A stretch of 64,000 nucleotides of DNA from assembly GCF_002994745.2 (NCBI RefSeq), contig NC_037091.1:6348001-6412000 (forward strand). Reading direction: 5' to 3'. Below, in pieces: positions 44,902 to 57,580 of this stretch. The translations under genes were made by a program, and so were the position numbers. The notes below the pieces were generated by a model, which was not told the origin of the DNA, ran no database searches, and saw nothing but the letters and a program-made list of their open reading frames with translations. Each line of letters begins with the position of its first letter. Positions within the stretch are counted from its first letter, which is position 1. The DNA comes from Rosa chinensis. Lineage: Eukaryota; Streptophyta; Magnoliopsida; Rosales; Rosaceae.

Positions 44902-45846
44902 GGTGCAACTCATGAAGCACGATGGTTATGATTACAAACTTTGGGGATGGTCTATGATAACGTGGGATGAATTTTGTTCTTAGATCCTCATCATTTCCAT
45001 GTGCGATGTCGGCATTTGGTGGTTCTGCGACGTTGGGTTGGGCCAATCCTATTGGGCTTTAGGTTAGGGCTCTTCTTATTTAAGCTTCATAAGGCTGCTG
45101 TTGTTTTAGTTAAGTTTTAGTTGTTTTTTTTCCCAATAATTTCATATTTTTAGGGAGTTATGCACTTTTGTGCACCATAAGTGTTTTGTTCTAGGCTTAT
45201 TAGTTTTAGTGAGCGTCAATAAGCGTCGGAGTGGACCTATCTCTATGTACTATATCTTTTTATTCTGTCTGTAGATGACAGCGGAATGGTACGGGATGAC
45301 AATTCTAACTTGAGATGAATGACATTGAGATGATCTTTATTCAAGATAATAATAATATGGCAATAGAGAGAATAAACGAGAAATAATTATAAAGAATGAA
45401 AATCCAATGAGTTTGCTAATTACATTAAGTCGTAACTAATAGGGGTAGGTTCGGTTTACTAAGGTTCAATTTTGAGCCAAAACTGAGGACCGAACAGAAC
45501 TAGAACTTCAGTTCGGTTTTACATTTTTGAGAGTCAAAAACTGAAACCGAATCGAACCGGTTGGTTCGGTTTAGTTCGGTTCAATTTCAATTTTTTTTTA
45601 ATAAAATTATTTAATTCTACTTTTTTTTTACCAGACCTGTTTGATAGTTAGTTCTTTTTCTGTGTAGCTGGGCTTTTATGCTCCTTGCTCACCAAAAGAA
45701 AGTAGGTAGATACTTACGAAAATTACTCTAGAAACTAGGAAATTAGGAATCAAGGCCATTGGAGCCTTTTTGATATGGAAAAAATCAAGGCCGTTGGAGC
45801 GATTTCGATATGGGGAAGAAAAAAAACTCAATACATTATCTAGAAA
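44902..45846. other. Intergenic with GGTTCGGTT-rich remnant
   Basis: No gene. A block at 45440-45590 is rich in GGTTCGGTT/CCGAAC motifs in both orientations; a similar block occurs at 58690-58860. A 44-bp approximate duplication lies near 45740-45820 (ATCAAGGCC.TTGGAGC). Confidence 0.5.
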
Positions 45847-45869
45847 CACTACTAGAATTTTGTTCATAG

Positions 45870-46600
45870 ACATCGGTTCTGGACCGATGTTAAACTAATT
45901 TTCGACCGATGTCTTAGTGGGTGTAGAGAAAAGTATAGACATCAGTATAAGCGCGTTTTCAACCGATGTCCCAGACAACAACCAACATCGATTCTAAAAA
46001 ACAAATCGATGTATAATCGTTATAATCATCATATTTTTGTATGTTAGGTATGTCTAATTCTTCATATCTTCACATTTTATGCTTAAAAAAGTATATGTCG
46101 AACAATACCTACTTGAACATTTGCATCGATTTCTATTCCAGAAGCGATGTCCAGTACACTTGTAGACATCAGTTCCCATGAGTATTGTTTGTTCGTGGCC
46201 ATTTTTACATGTAGGTTGCCACATTATTTTCCTAGGAACGATGTCTGTATCTTTATTCTACATCGTTTTTTTATTCAGAAATGATGTTTCCTTTAAGACA
46301 GAACATCGTTTCCAATTAAGTAAACCGATGTTCAATGGTATTATGTACGTCGGCTATTTTTTTTCAAACTGATGTGTTAGTTCATTGAAGACATCGTTTT
46401 TGCTTTCCAAAACCGATGTTCACCTTTTGACCACACATCGGTTTGCTCCATGGTAGGTGATTTGTATGTTCATAATAGATTACGGTTTGGTGATTAGAAA
46501 TCGAGAAATCGATGTGCAGTAGTTTCGATTACATCGGTTTTGAGTTACAATTCGATATATTGATAATCATAGGACATCGATTTCATCTAGTTGCTGGAAA
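45870..46600. repeat. CACTA-2 left subterminal repeats
   Basis: About 20 copies of short ACATCGGTT/AAACCGATGT motifs, many in palindromic pairs such as GACATCGGTTCTGGACCGAT. Confidence 0.88.
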
Positions 46601-48112
46601 AAGAAATACATTTCTCATCGCCCAAAAATTGGAGCTTTCCATTAATTTTCTTTCCAAATTCATGATTCAACATAATTCACAAAATAAAATCCAAAACCTA
46701 CAAAGGCTAGCTTAGAAACATATTAGCAACCAACTACAAAAGTACGTTCTACACTAAACTTTGCTTCAAAGCAAAAACTAGCCTTACTCAAAATCATGGA
46801 AGCCAAAAGTCTTACACCAAACTCTGTATATAATCAACCACTTCAATGCACACCTTGTCAATATCATTTTGGCTATATGATTTGCGCGCCTTTACTGCCC
46901 ACTAGAAATGTATAAAACAACATATAAGTCACAATCATTGGGTAAAATCCCATAGTTCACTCAAAGTAGGATAAAGTCTTACCTCTTTCTTTTCGATTTT
47001 GATCCAATTGACTTGGCCCCAAATCTCACACTTATGCTGCGAATACCAAAACTAATGAGAACCGCTTCTGACTCAGCCCAAATCTCACACAACCTGGGAA
47101 TTTCAATCTATTGAAAGACATAATTGACAAATTGAACAGAAATTATTTTTTGTATGTATATGGTCCAATTCATCAATCAGATCTATTGAACAACTTACCC
47201 AGTCTTCATTGACATCATATATCAAAAAGGTACTATCTAAATCATTGGAAAAACTAATGGATAGTTATCAAAACAGCAAACCATACAAATCATTCACAAT
47301 CAATCTAAAGCCAAAACCATAGAAATCAATTCTCTAACATGAAAACTACATTCCATAAAGGAAATCTTACCATCATCCACTCAAAAGAAGAAAGAACCCA
47401 AAAAAAAAAAAAGGCTCAAAACAATAGAGAAGAGAACTACAAATCAAATTCTCAAAAGTACCTTTTAGCCGGTTTTCCTGTTTGACAGGTTTCTGGATTT
47501 TCTGTGGCAACCCGAAATTGTCAGCTAATAATTTTACTGACAAGTACACTAACAATAGAGATCAGATTCACACAGTAAAACATACATTTTCTTTCTTTTT
47601 CGCAAGTACACTCACATGGAGATATTTTTTCTCTATTAGATATGTCATCAGTAGATGCGGTAGACCAAATTTGATATGTATGACATCATTCCATATACAC
47701 ACCATAAACTATTAGTTTGAAATACAAGCCATAATATAGGAGAATGAAAAACAAAAATGAAGTTGACTCTTTAAAAACACATAATGAATCTTGAAGCCTC
47801 TAGAATGTGATTAATCTACTAATGTAAAAGAAGAAACTTACCAAAAAATTTACAGTATTCTGAAATAATGAAATTTTAAAATCGTGAGTTGGTAGATAAG
47901 TCGCTATTTACAGTGTATCGCATGTAGTGAATTAATTTTGACTCAGCAGTTAGCAGTATAGAACACACTAAGAGTGTACACTTTGGAAAATGGAATGGAG
48001 TAATGATCCGTGTAAAAGACGTATGGACTAGACTGATCACACATGCTCATCTTATATAGACTGATCACATTTCTAGTGAGTAGTAGGTCCCATGCAAAAC
48101 AAATATCAATAC
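46601..48112. other. CACTA-2 interior, unassigned
   Basis: AT-rich, intron-like sequence with no recognised exon. It may hold intron pieces of captured genes. Confidence 0.4.
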
Positions 48113-48260
48113 CTTATTGGCTAGGCCTTGAGCAGCAGCAAGACCATTGGCCCTCTGAGCCTAATCCCTTTGCAATTGGCCTCGTATTTGCTAGCCAGAT
48201 ATCTGGAGCTCCCTCCAATCCCACACCCAACATCCACTACATTCCCAATTGGACACTTGT
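48113..48260 (-). pseudogene. VTE4: Captured exon of gamma-tocopherol methyltransferase
   Basis: On the minus strand an exon with acceptor GTGCAG and donor GTATTG encodes VVDVGCGIGGSSRYLASKYE, the SAM-binding motif I of tocopherol methyltransferases, followed after a small deletion by RANGLAAAQGLANK, which is also characteristic. The enzyme methylates gamma-tocopherol in plastids. The deletion (about 12-14 bp relative to the family) shifts the frame and creates a stop. No neighbouring exons of the gene were recognised. Confidence 0.85.
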
Positions 48261-49813
48261 CTGCACAGCAACCACAAAACCAGAAACCCGAAATTGTCAA
48301 CTATAATTTTACTAATTTATTAAGCATCAGAGTTGCATCAGACCAATAAATAAATAAATAAAAAACATCATAGATTCACAGTTGCAGTTACAAGTCAATG
48401 ATAATTATCTCTACCGGGCAAACATATTATGGAGTGCCATCATTGCTGAAACAAAACTGATGTAGAGAGACCTGAAAGTCTGCTGCCCTGGAAAGACACT
48501 TTGATACTTGTTCTTGCAGTTCTGCAAATGATCAAAGTTAGAAAGTGATCACCGTAATACCTAGTTGTTGGAAACATGGCACACTCCAGAGTGTCCAGCG
48601 AGTCCCCTACAATTCGAAGAGCTCAAAATAAGAGTATTGTGATATATAAGACTTACTGTCCAAAATCAGAGAGGAAATTACTATTCAACCAAAACAACTC
48701 AGGACTACTGGAGGTGTTTCAGCAATTAATTGATCAGCACCCATGGGTTAGCTTAGGGTGCCATCCAAGATGGACTGGGTTACTTCAATTAAAGCCTTGA
48801 TAGACAAATATAATAATCACAACTCATCAATATGATGACAATGAAAGATATGTAATCCAGAAAACGAATGCTAATTATTTCTTAAATTTTGAGTTTCCAA
48901 TAAGCAGTTTTCCTTCAGAGGATTCTTCTCCTCAGCTAGCTGAAATATGGGAGAAAAAGGTTTGTCGAGGTCCTTATTATTCTCTAAAACAAACAACTAC
49001 TGTTTGCTCTAGATGCTACCCCTGCAAACTAAATCCACTCTCTTGGATTCACTTCTCATTTTGACTCTATACTTTTCATGAACTTCTTAGCCTACCTGAA
49101 GAATAAGAGATGAGAAAAGCAATTCAAGTTACTTTGAGAGACGAGAATGCCATTACAAAAGGAAAATTTTCCAGGTTTATATGAAGAAAAAAAAAACACA
49201 CACACACACACATGGAGCTTCAAAGATAAATTTCCATAAAGATTTCATCAGAAGTGGCTAATTATTTATAGAGATTTTCTGATTCTATCACACAATATAA
49301 TTTCTAAGCTGCAATACAGACTGCTACTGATGTGAAATTGGAAAAGCAGTGCACAGACCAGAAAACACAAACGGCTGAAGAGATATACAAAGGTTTTGAG
49401 ACATGTATCTGCTCAAAGGTTAGAAACATGATCACATTCCAAGATCCTAGCCTTCCAAATTTTGGGATGAAGCCCAAAGGTCCCTACAAAACAACAAATC
49501 TGTAAATTAACAAAGAGGTATATTGCATCGAAATCAAAGTCAGAAGGTAAAGACCCTACCCCTGTGAAAACATAGATACAATGGCATATATACAACCCAC
49601 ATGCATAGATACAATGGCATAGTCAGGTGAAATAAGCTGATAAAGAACCAGTTACAGGATTGCAACCCACAGGCTCTTTGTGATGCCCTCTTGATAGTGT
49701 CAAGCTACGGCATGCCCAACCTAGTTTTCAATCACAACACAAAGGACAAGTTTTATCGAATCCCCAACATATAACTAACACCTACACAGAACCAAAACAA
49801 TAACTCATCATAC

Positions 49814-50320
49814 CTCATGACCAATTATCATAGCTATATCGGCATATATCACTTCTAAAATGCTTGAGCAACCCTATGAAGACCACAATCTTCCCACCCG
49901 GCAAGCAAAACACATTGACATTCGGCTCATCCACCACCAAAATCTCCCAATCCAAATCAACCAAATGCGAAGTGGCATCCTTAACACCACTATCCTTACC
50001 CTTCTTCCTACTATGCTCAATCCACTTATCATCAAGAATCTCATCCTCACGTGACCAATTCCCCTCCATTTTCCCCTTCTCACCCTCCATCAATGACTGT
50101 ACAGTCTTACTCCCCTGACCTTCGAATTCCAGTCGACCTCCTCCGATGCATCCCCCATGTCAGTCCACTCCTGATCATGCCTCAACCCTCTCTTCAACGC
50201 ATCAATAATATCCTTGGCAATCAGCCTAACCCTCACACTTTCCAGGTGTATAGGATGCCAAATCTTCCCCTTAAACTCGGCTTTCAACTCCTCGAACTAC
50301 TGCTCTCCGAGCAGATAAAC
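49814..50320 (-). pseudogene. OMA1: Captured fragment of OMA1-like M48 metallopeptidase
   Basis: Minus-strand translation matches the plant mitochondrial M48 peptidase in order: FEELKAEFKGKI (after an in-frame TAG), ESVRVRLIAKDIIDALKRGL, WSREDEILDDKWIEHSRKK, then LDWEILVVDEPNVNVFCLPG and GKIVVFIGLLKHF. A 4-bp insertion follows, then IAMIIGHE and a donor GTATGA. The fragment stops inside the HExxH zinc-binding motif, whose second half would be in the next exon, which is missing. One stop and at least two frameshifts exclude function as a protease. Confidence 0.88.
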
Positions 50321-51034
50321 CAAACAACTCACAGCTTAATCCCAAAATCTGCATATTCAATTTCAAAAACTGAATACTTCACAATTGAAACGAAAAACCC
50401 AGCCCTCTCTATCCGTAAAGGAAGAACAACAACGAAGCGGAGCAGAGAAATTACCTGAAATGAAGGAGGAAACCAGAGGAGTAGAAGGAGCGGATCCCCC
50501 AGGGTTCCAAACTGTGACGTTTTTGGTAGTCAAGGTGGCGGCGGTGCTATCGGTGACGGTGACGGTGACGGTGTCGGTGTTGCTGCAATCGGATAGAGGC
50601 TTCAGCTAATTTATAAATAGCCCACAGATCTATACAATAATTCCATGTAACTGACCTACCTGAGATGAGAAGCTGATTGATCTCGGTCGGAGGCGGAGAA
50701 AGGTGGGGACTGGGAGGGAGCTGAGGTTTCAACGACATTGTCGGGGTCTACGTTTCTTTGACTCTCCCGGTGCTTCAGATTTCGCCGGAGAATGGAGGAG
50801 GAATGATTGTTATGGTGAGAAGAAGGAGCTCGAGTTTGGGGAGGAGGAGCTCAAATCTGGGTTGAGAATTGAGGTCAAGACTGAGGTTAGGGTTTATGTT
50901 TCAGTTTTGGGTCGGGTGCTCTTTTTTTCTAAGTGTAAAAGTTTTAAGTTTTAGTCCCCGCTTCTTTATTTCACTTAATAGACTTAGCGCTTTTTGCAAA
51001 AATAGGTTCCCTCAAATTTTCGAACTAAACTTTT
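50321..51034 (-). other. CACTA-2 interior upstream of the OMA1 fragment
   Basis: A GC-richer stretch at 50480-50900 with a GTGACG hexamer microsatellite (50551-50580) and exon-like minus-strand sequence. It could be leader or transit-peptide sequence of a captured gene; the product is not recognised. Confidence 0.4.
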
Positions 51035-51170
51035 AACACCGGTCATTTTAAGAACTGATGTTAATGACATACATTTAAATCGTTATTTTTCTAAAACGAT
51101 GTTAACTTACTTTTGTACATCATGTGCAAGTCTGACCGATTTAAATGATGTGATGTAAATGAACAGATTT
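51035..51170. repeat. CACTA-2 right subterminal repeats
   Basis: ACCGGTCATTTTAAGAACTG, AAACGATGTTAAC and related motifs echo those of the left end. Confidence 0.75.
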
Positions 51171-51923
51171 CTAGTAGTGAAATATATTATGAAACAGCTG
51201 CAGATGGAATATAAGTTTTGATAATTGGTTCTTGTTGCCTGCAAAGTGAGATAAAAAAATGCTTCAGCCCAAATACATTAGACAAAAAAGAAGTTGAGAC
51301 CTGACATACTATAAGAGATTGGTACAAAATCGCTTCTTGAAAACCCAGAACACAAATAATAAAAAGGAGGAAAACATTATCTCAGAAACTTTATGATTTT
51401 AATCACAACACTTCCAGGGTTCAGGTTCCAGCACAAAAATGCCACCCTGCTGAGAAGGAAAATAATTACTCTATAACTTTTTTTCTAAGGTCAACATCTG
51501 ACTAGGCAATGCATAATTCTAGAAATCAAGATTACATTGCCTGATACCCTTCACCTTCTCTTGTATCCCTCTTTCTTGTTCATCCGCTACCATCTTTTTC
51601 TTCTTTTTCTTTTTCTTTATTTTTATACTATGTTTTATGCTTGTGATTTTGCTACACTGTATAACTAAATTTCTTAGTTAGGGGGGAGGTTTGAAGCCTC
51701 TAGACATGTTTTTGACATTGTTTTGATTCTTAGTTTAGAAATTACTTTGTTGTTAGTATTGATTATTTGATTTTGCTTGATGGATATTATGAGCATGTAA
51801 GTGGGGTAAGAAATGGAAAAAAAAACAAAACACAAATCACAAGTACCTGTTGAGGAGGAATTATTCTACACTAAATCTTTAGGATTTCACAAGGCTTGTT
51901 TGTCCCGGCCGCTAGGGTTTAGG

Positions 51924-53430
51924 ATGTCTTCCCCTTCCCGGCCTCCTACCGCCACCGGTGACGACCCTCCACCCAATCCAAAACCTTCTTTTGCATCTGT
52001 CGTCTCTTCTGATGTTCCACTGGGGTTTAATATTGATGACTTGCCACTGCCTTCTTTTGAAGATGGGATTGCCACTATCCAGATCTCCGAGGCTCCTTTC
52101 TAGCGTGGACTAGAACGCTGCAAGACATCTCTAGTCGGGAAACTCCTTTCGCCCCCAAATGCAATGATGCCGCGGGCGCATGAACTGGAAAAGAGGCTGC
52201 GTTCTTTCTGGCATAATGTCCAGAATTGGTCGCTTGCCCCCTTAGGCAAAGGGTTCTTCATGCTACAGTTCCAAACCCTAGATGATATGCAGCGCATTTG
52301 GTCCATGGGCTCTGTAAATTTGAACCCTGGTTTACTGCGATTAATCAAGTGGACACCAGAGTTCTCTCCTTCAACTTACAGAAACACATTTGCGCAAACT
52401 TGGGTGAGATTCTGGGATCTAGGGTTTGCATGTTGGGACCATCAAACCCTTTTTGAAATTGCTTGAGCTGTTGGTACTCCGATCAAGTTGGACACAAGAA
52501 CTGCAAATCGGTCTCTAGGCCTCTATGCAAGGGTGCTAGTTGATGTCGATCTCTCAAAGCCTTTGTGTGATCAGGTCAAGGTGGCTCGCAGTCATGGCAG
52601 CATTGCCATTGCCACGGTTCAGTATGAGTCGCTGCCTGTCCTATGCCAATCTTGTGGCATTATTGGGCATTCTACAATCAGGTGCAGAAATAGGTTGGAT
52701 GGAGCTCGTGATGCATAAGACCCTTCGAGCAAGGCGAATCACCAGTCTACCCTGCCGCGATGTGAGCAGCAAATCGCACTTCAAATAGAGTCAGATGATG
52801 CAGCTAGGGGCCGCTCTTTGACGTGACATCGTCGTTGTTCTCGGCGTCGACCCCGCAAAACCGAAGTAACCCATCCATGCACTGATGATGGGCTTGTGGC
52901 TGCTGAACATGGTTCTGATGCTGCTTCTCATCACAACAGTATTGACAGAGATGGGTTTGACAAGGTCGAGCTTGGTATGGAATAGAGTAATGCCTTGCTT
53001 GTTTTGGATGCTAAGGGTGACAATCCAACTGTGATACAAGAGAATGGGATAAAAGATACACTTCAGCGGGCTGAGTTAGTCACCCAAGGTTCTGTGAATC
53101 ACCTGGTGGTTCCGGTGGGGTTAATGGCTAGCATTGATGCTGCAGTGACGAGCTCTTCCACTGCTTCTGCTCCTCCAGGTTTTACCACTATTCATACTCA
53201 TTTCACGAATACTGACCATGCCCAAGTTCAGTTGATGGATAAGTCGGGGAAGCCTTTGGCTGGAACAGATCAGGAAGGTACCTCGTTGTCCTCCTAAACT
53301 GCATCTAAGGAGGAAAGTGAATTCACTCCAGTTATCTCTAAACACACCAAGAAGGCACTCAAGGACAAGGCAAAAGTGAGAGCCCGGTCAAACAGTCGTG
53401 CCCCAAGCAAACGACCGCTCCTCTAGAAAG
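51924..53430 (+). pseudogene. LINE ORF1 (RNA-binding, DUF4283-like with zinc knuckle)
   Basis: ATG near 51924 starts a Ser/Pro-rich N terminus. A DUF4283-like region (LEKRLRSFWHNVQNWSL, GFFMLQFQTLDDMQRIW, FAQTWVRFWDLG) lies at 52170-52465. A CCHC knuckle CQSCGIIGHSTIRC lies near 52650. Stops near 52103, 52466, 52716 and 53297. Confidence 0.85.
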
Positions 53431-53452
53431 GAGCAAAACACAAGCTCTTTTA

Positions 53453-56400
53453 ATGAAAGTTTTATATTGGAATGCTCGGGGCATAGCTAATGATGCCACT
53501 CAAAATGCATTAGCAGCTATGGTTCGGACACATCGGCCGTTAGTGGTTTGTATTTCAGAGCCTTTTGTTTTGTTTAATGCTATTCCGTTTTCTTTTTGGA
53601 GATCACTTGGTCTCCTCTTAGTCTCTACTAATGATAGGGGTTCCCAAGCCCCCAATCTATGGTTCTTGTGTAGTGTTGCCCTCAGGCCACAGCTTATTGC
53701 AGCCTCTGATCAACACATCACTGTTAATTGCACTCTTGGGGGTTTACAATGCGTTTTGACTGCGGTTTATGCAAAGACAACCGTCTCTGGTCGACGACGG
53801 CTTTGGCAGGATCTCAAACACTTAAAGCTTTCGCTTGTTCAGGGCCCTTGGCTGGTTTTTGGATATTTTAATTGCATTTTAGGTGCCCATGAGAAACGTG
53901 GCGGTGGTACTCCAAGTGTCGCCTCTTGCCAAGATTTTCAGAATATGTGTACTTCCTGTGAGTTAATTGATATTCCAACGCGTGGTCTTGCGTACACCTG
54001 GTCTAATGGCCACACAGAAGTTCGACTAGACAGGGCATTGGGATCCTTTGCTTGGTTAAACTCTTGGCCAGTGCTGGATTGTTTTACTCTAACAAAGGCA
54101 TCCTCTGATCATTGTCCCATTATGGTTAGTTGTTCTCGTTTAGTCAACTCTTTTAAAGCGCCGTTCAAATTTCAAAGGTGTTGGCCGCAACATCCGGATT
54201 TTATGTCGACTGTGAGTGCTTTTTAGGGTTCTTTGCATTTTTTTGGGTGCCCACAGTTTGTCTTTGCATCTAAGCTTCGTGCTTTGAGGAGTATGTTAAG
54301 AACCTGGAGTAAAGCCAATGTAGGAGATGTTGCTGCTAGGGTTTTAGCCTCCAAATTGGAGCTGGACAACATTCATGCTGAAATTTCTTCTCAGGGGCTT
54401 TCAGAGGATAGAATACTTCTAGAACGGGAAGCACATTCCTCTTACCTCTCTGACCTTGCCATGCATGCTACTCTCCTTAAAGATAAAGCTAGGATGCGGT
54501 GGTTACAGGATGGTGATCGCAACACAAAGTTCTTACATAACATGGTCAAGATTAGAAGACTTAGCAAGTCCGTCACCTCACTGGAAGTTGGCCAAGAGAC
54601 TGTTTCAGATCAAGCTTCTATTGCCGCTTGCTTTGTCAACCACTTTAATAACTCATTCACAAGCGATCCTTCTCTCTTGGATACGGGTTTGGTTGAAAGA
54701 GTTATTCCAGAATTAGTCACTGAGGTGGAAAATACTTCTCTTATCTTGATGCCTACACAGGAGGAAATTTGGGATACGGTTAAGGCAATGGATGATTTAG
54801 CTCTCCTGGACCTGACGGCTTCGGTGGATTCTTTTACATTTGTTGTTGGTCCATTATTTCTGATGATGTTGTTACCGCAGTTCAAAGTTTCTTCTCAGAT
54901 GGTTTCATCATGCCTCAATTCAACAACAACCTGCTTATTCTCATCCCAAAGAAACAGGATTCTTCGAGCCCCACTGATTTTCGTCCCATCGTTCTAGCAA
55001 ACTTTATTTTCAAGATTATCACCAAGATTTTGGCTGATAGGCTTGGATTGGTGGCTGCCAGAATTGTTTCCCATAATCAGAGTGTGTATATTAAAGCTAG
55101 GTCAATTGTTGATCCAATTATAAGAATTTCTGAATGCATTAATCTCCTTGACACAGAATGCGAGTATGGAAATGTTGCTATCAAATTCGATATCCGAAAA
55201 GCTTTTGACACTCTTGATTGGGGTTTCCTGCTTCAGGTCCTTCGAGCTTTTGGTTTCTGTGAGGCTTTCATTAATTCTGTTCATAATATTCTAAGGTCTG
55301 CTCATCTTTCTGTCAATGTAAATGGTGAAATATGTGGCTACTTCACATGCTCTCGCGAGGTGCGTCAAGGTGACCCTCTTTCCCCTCTGCTTTTCTGTCT
55401 GGCAGAAGAGGTGTTGAGCAGAGGAATTTCTAGGCTATTGGAACAACAAAAAATCATGCGTATTGCAGCTCAATTGGGTGTGAATCCTCCAACCCACGCT
55501 CTTTTTGCTGATGATGTTATGATTTTCTTACAAGGCAAGCGGGAACATTTGATTGAGCTTATGAGTTTCATGGAGGAATATGCTCTTAATTCAGGCCAGT
55601 CAGTGAACAAGGAAAAATCCTTGCTTTTTATTGGCAAGGCAGCTCTTCATAGGTAGGAAAGTATCAAGAGAGTTTTAGGGATCGAAGTGGGCAGTCTACC
55701 TTTTACATATTTGGGCGTCCCAATTTTTAAAAGCAGGCCGAAATCATAATATTTTCTTCCCATTGCAGACAAGCTTAGGTGTAAGCTAAGTTCGTGGAAG
55801 GGTTTTCAATTATCTCAAGCTGGTAGAATGCAGTTAATTGACTCGGTGATTCAAAGCCTCCTCGTGTACAGCTTTCAGGTATATGCTTGGCCTAAGTCTC
55901 TTTTGACCCAGGTGCAACGTTGGATAAGAAATTTTTTCTGGAATGGGGACCCCTTAAAAGATGGTTCAACTCTTATTGCGTGGAGCAGCTGTTGCACTCC
56001 GAAAGAAAATGGTGGCTTGGGGCTTAAGAATATTTTTACGCTAAACAGTTCTCTCCTTTTGAAGCGTGGTTGGGATGTAGCTACCAAGTCTTCCTTCTCT
56101 ACTTCCTTCCTTCATTCCCGCTTTCTGGCTGACGGCTTATCCTTGCTATCTACTTACAAGAAATCTTCTGTGTGGTTAGGATTAAAAAATTTATGGCCTA
56201 CTATTTTCCAGAATGCCCGTTGGGTGATTGGTAATGGCCACTCTGTAAAATTTTGGAAGGATAATTGGTTTGGGCAACCTATTACTACCATCCTAAATTT
56301 TGAGGCTGAGCATCTCAGGTTTCTTGAAGACAAAGTAAGTGATTTCATTGTGGACGATGCTTGGGCTTTGCCAGAAAGTTTTTGCTCTTTGTACCCAGAT

Positions 56401-57580
56401 ATTGCACAGGCCATAATGAAGATTCCTCTTTCACTGACAAATGAAGAGGACCAGTTAATCTGGGTAGGGACATCTTCTAGCTGCCTGACGGCTAAAGAGG
56501 CTTATTTTTTCTTGGCTGGTAATCAATAGACATCAATTTGGGGAAAAATTATCTGGCATGCAGCTATTCAGCCGCGTAAAAGCCTGGCTACTTGGAAAGT
56601 TCTCCATAACAAAATCCGAACGGATGAGCTTCTTCAACGCAGGGGTGTTCATTTGTGTTCAAGGTGCTCCTTTTGTTTTAATGCTATGGAGACTACTCGA
56701 CACTTGTTCTGGAACTGTGAAGAGATTTTACGTTTGTGGGAGTGGCTTTCTTCTCTTTTCCAACGAGCCTTTGATCCGGGTATGTCTCTGGCTGATTATT
56801 TCAATGCTTCCTTGCTGAATGGCTTTAGCTCTTCTACTAAATTACTTTGGTATATTGCGGGTTGTAACTTACTGTGGTGCATTTGGTATGAGCGAAATCG
56901 GTTGAGGCACAATACAGGGATTTTTTCCCCTAATCGATTCAAATTACTTTTCTTTAATACCCTTAAAGACTCGGCCAGCCTGGCATTCAAGCCTACAAGC
57001 TCAACTGCTATCAACCGTCCTATTTTCAAGCTTTTGGGCTTATCATCCTTGCGAGTGAGTGCCCCTAGGTTTATCCCTGTTGCCTGGAAGCCCCCTGACT
57101 CTCCATGGGTGAAGGCTAATACGGATGGGTCCTTCCGAAACTTAAACCAAGCGGCTTCAGGAGGAGTCTTCCGGGATCACTCTATGGTTTTTTTAGGTGC
57201 TTTCTAAAAAAAAGTTGATGCTCTTTCTGCCATTGATGCTGAGGTCTTTGCTTTCTTAGAAGCCTTGAAAATTGCATGGAGTAAAGGTTGGAATTATCTA
57301 TGGCTAGAAACAGATTCTATGCTCGTTGTTCAATATTTCAAAAAGCCGTGTTTGATTCCTTGGCGTTTACGGACTCTTTGGCAAAATGGATTGCATTTGG
57401 CTAGTCAAATGATTGTTCACGTGTCTCATGTTTATCGTGAGGGGAACGCTGCTGCAGATGCACTGGCTAATTATGGAGTAGATCATGTTGGTAATTTTTG
57501 GTGGGATGAGGCTCCCCAATTCCTATTGCAGTCTCTTAGCTTTGATGCTTCTTCAAGACCTTCTTACCGTCGAGCATGAT
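53453..57580 (+). pseudogene. LINE ORF2: endonuclease, reverse transcriptase, RNase H
   Basis: Starts MKVLYWNARGIANDATQN at 53453 (AP-type endonuclease). The usual GDFN block reads FGYFNCILGAHE near 53855, so a catalytic Asp is lost; SDHCPIM near 54108 is kept. RT has DFRPIVLANFIFKIITKILA near 54975, IKFDIRKAFDTLDW near 55180, REVRQGDPLSPLLF near 55355 and active-site FADDVMIF near 55505. A zinc-binding region (CSRCSFCF...HLFWNC) is near 56655. RNase H has VKANTDGSFRNLN near 57112 and HVYREGNAAADALANYG near 57425. Stops at about 54224, 55656, 56529 and 57205 plus a frame change near 54910-54990 inactivate it. Confidence 0.92.

Larger units (their letters stand above)
45847..51179. mobile_element. 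CACTA element with both ends, carrying captured gene fragments (CACTA-2)
   Basis: Left end CACTACTAGAA at 45847, right end TTTCTAGTAGTG ending at 51179, and 3-bp target duplication AAA on both sides. Subterminal zones (45870-46600 and 51035-51170) are packed with ACATCGGTT/AACCGATGT motifs in both directions. No transposase is seen; the 4.4-kb interior contains fragments of at least two host genes on the minus strand. Confidence 0.88.
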
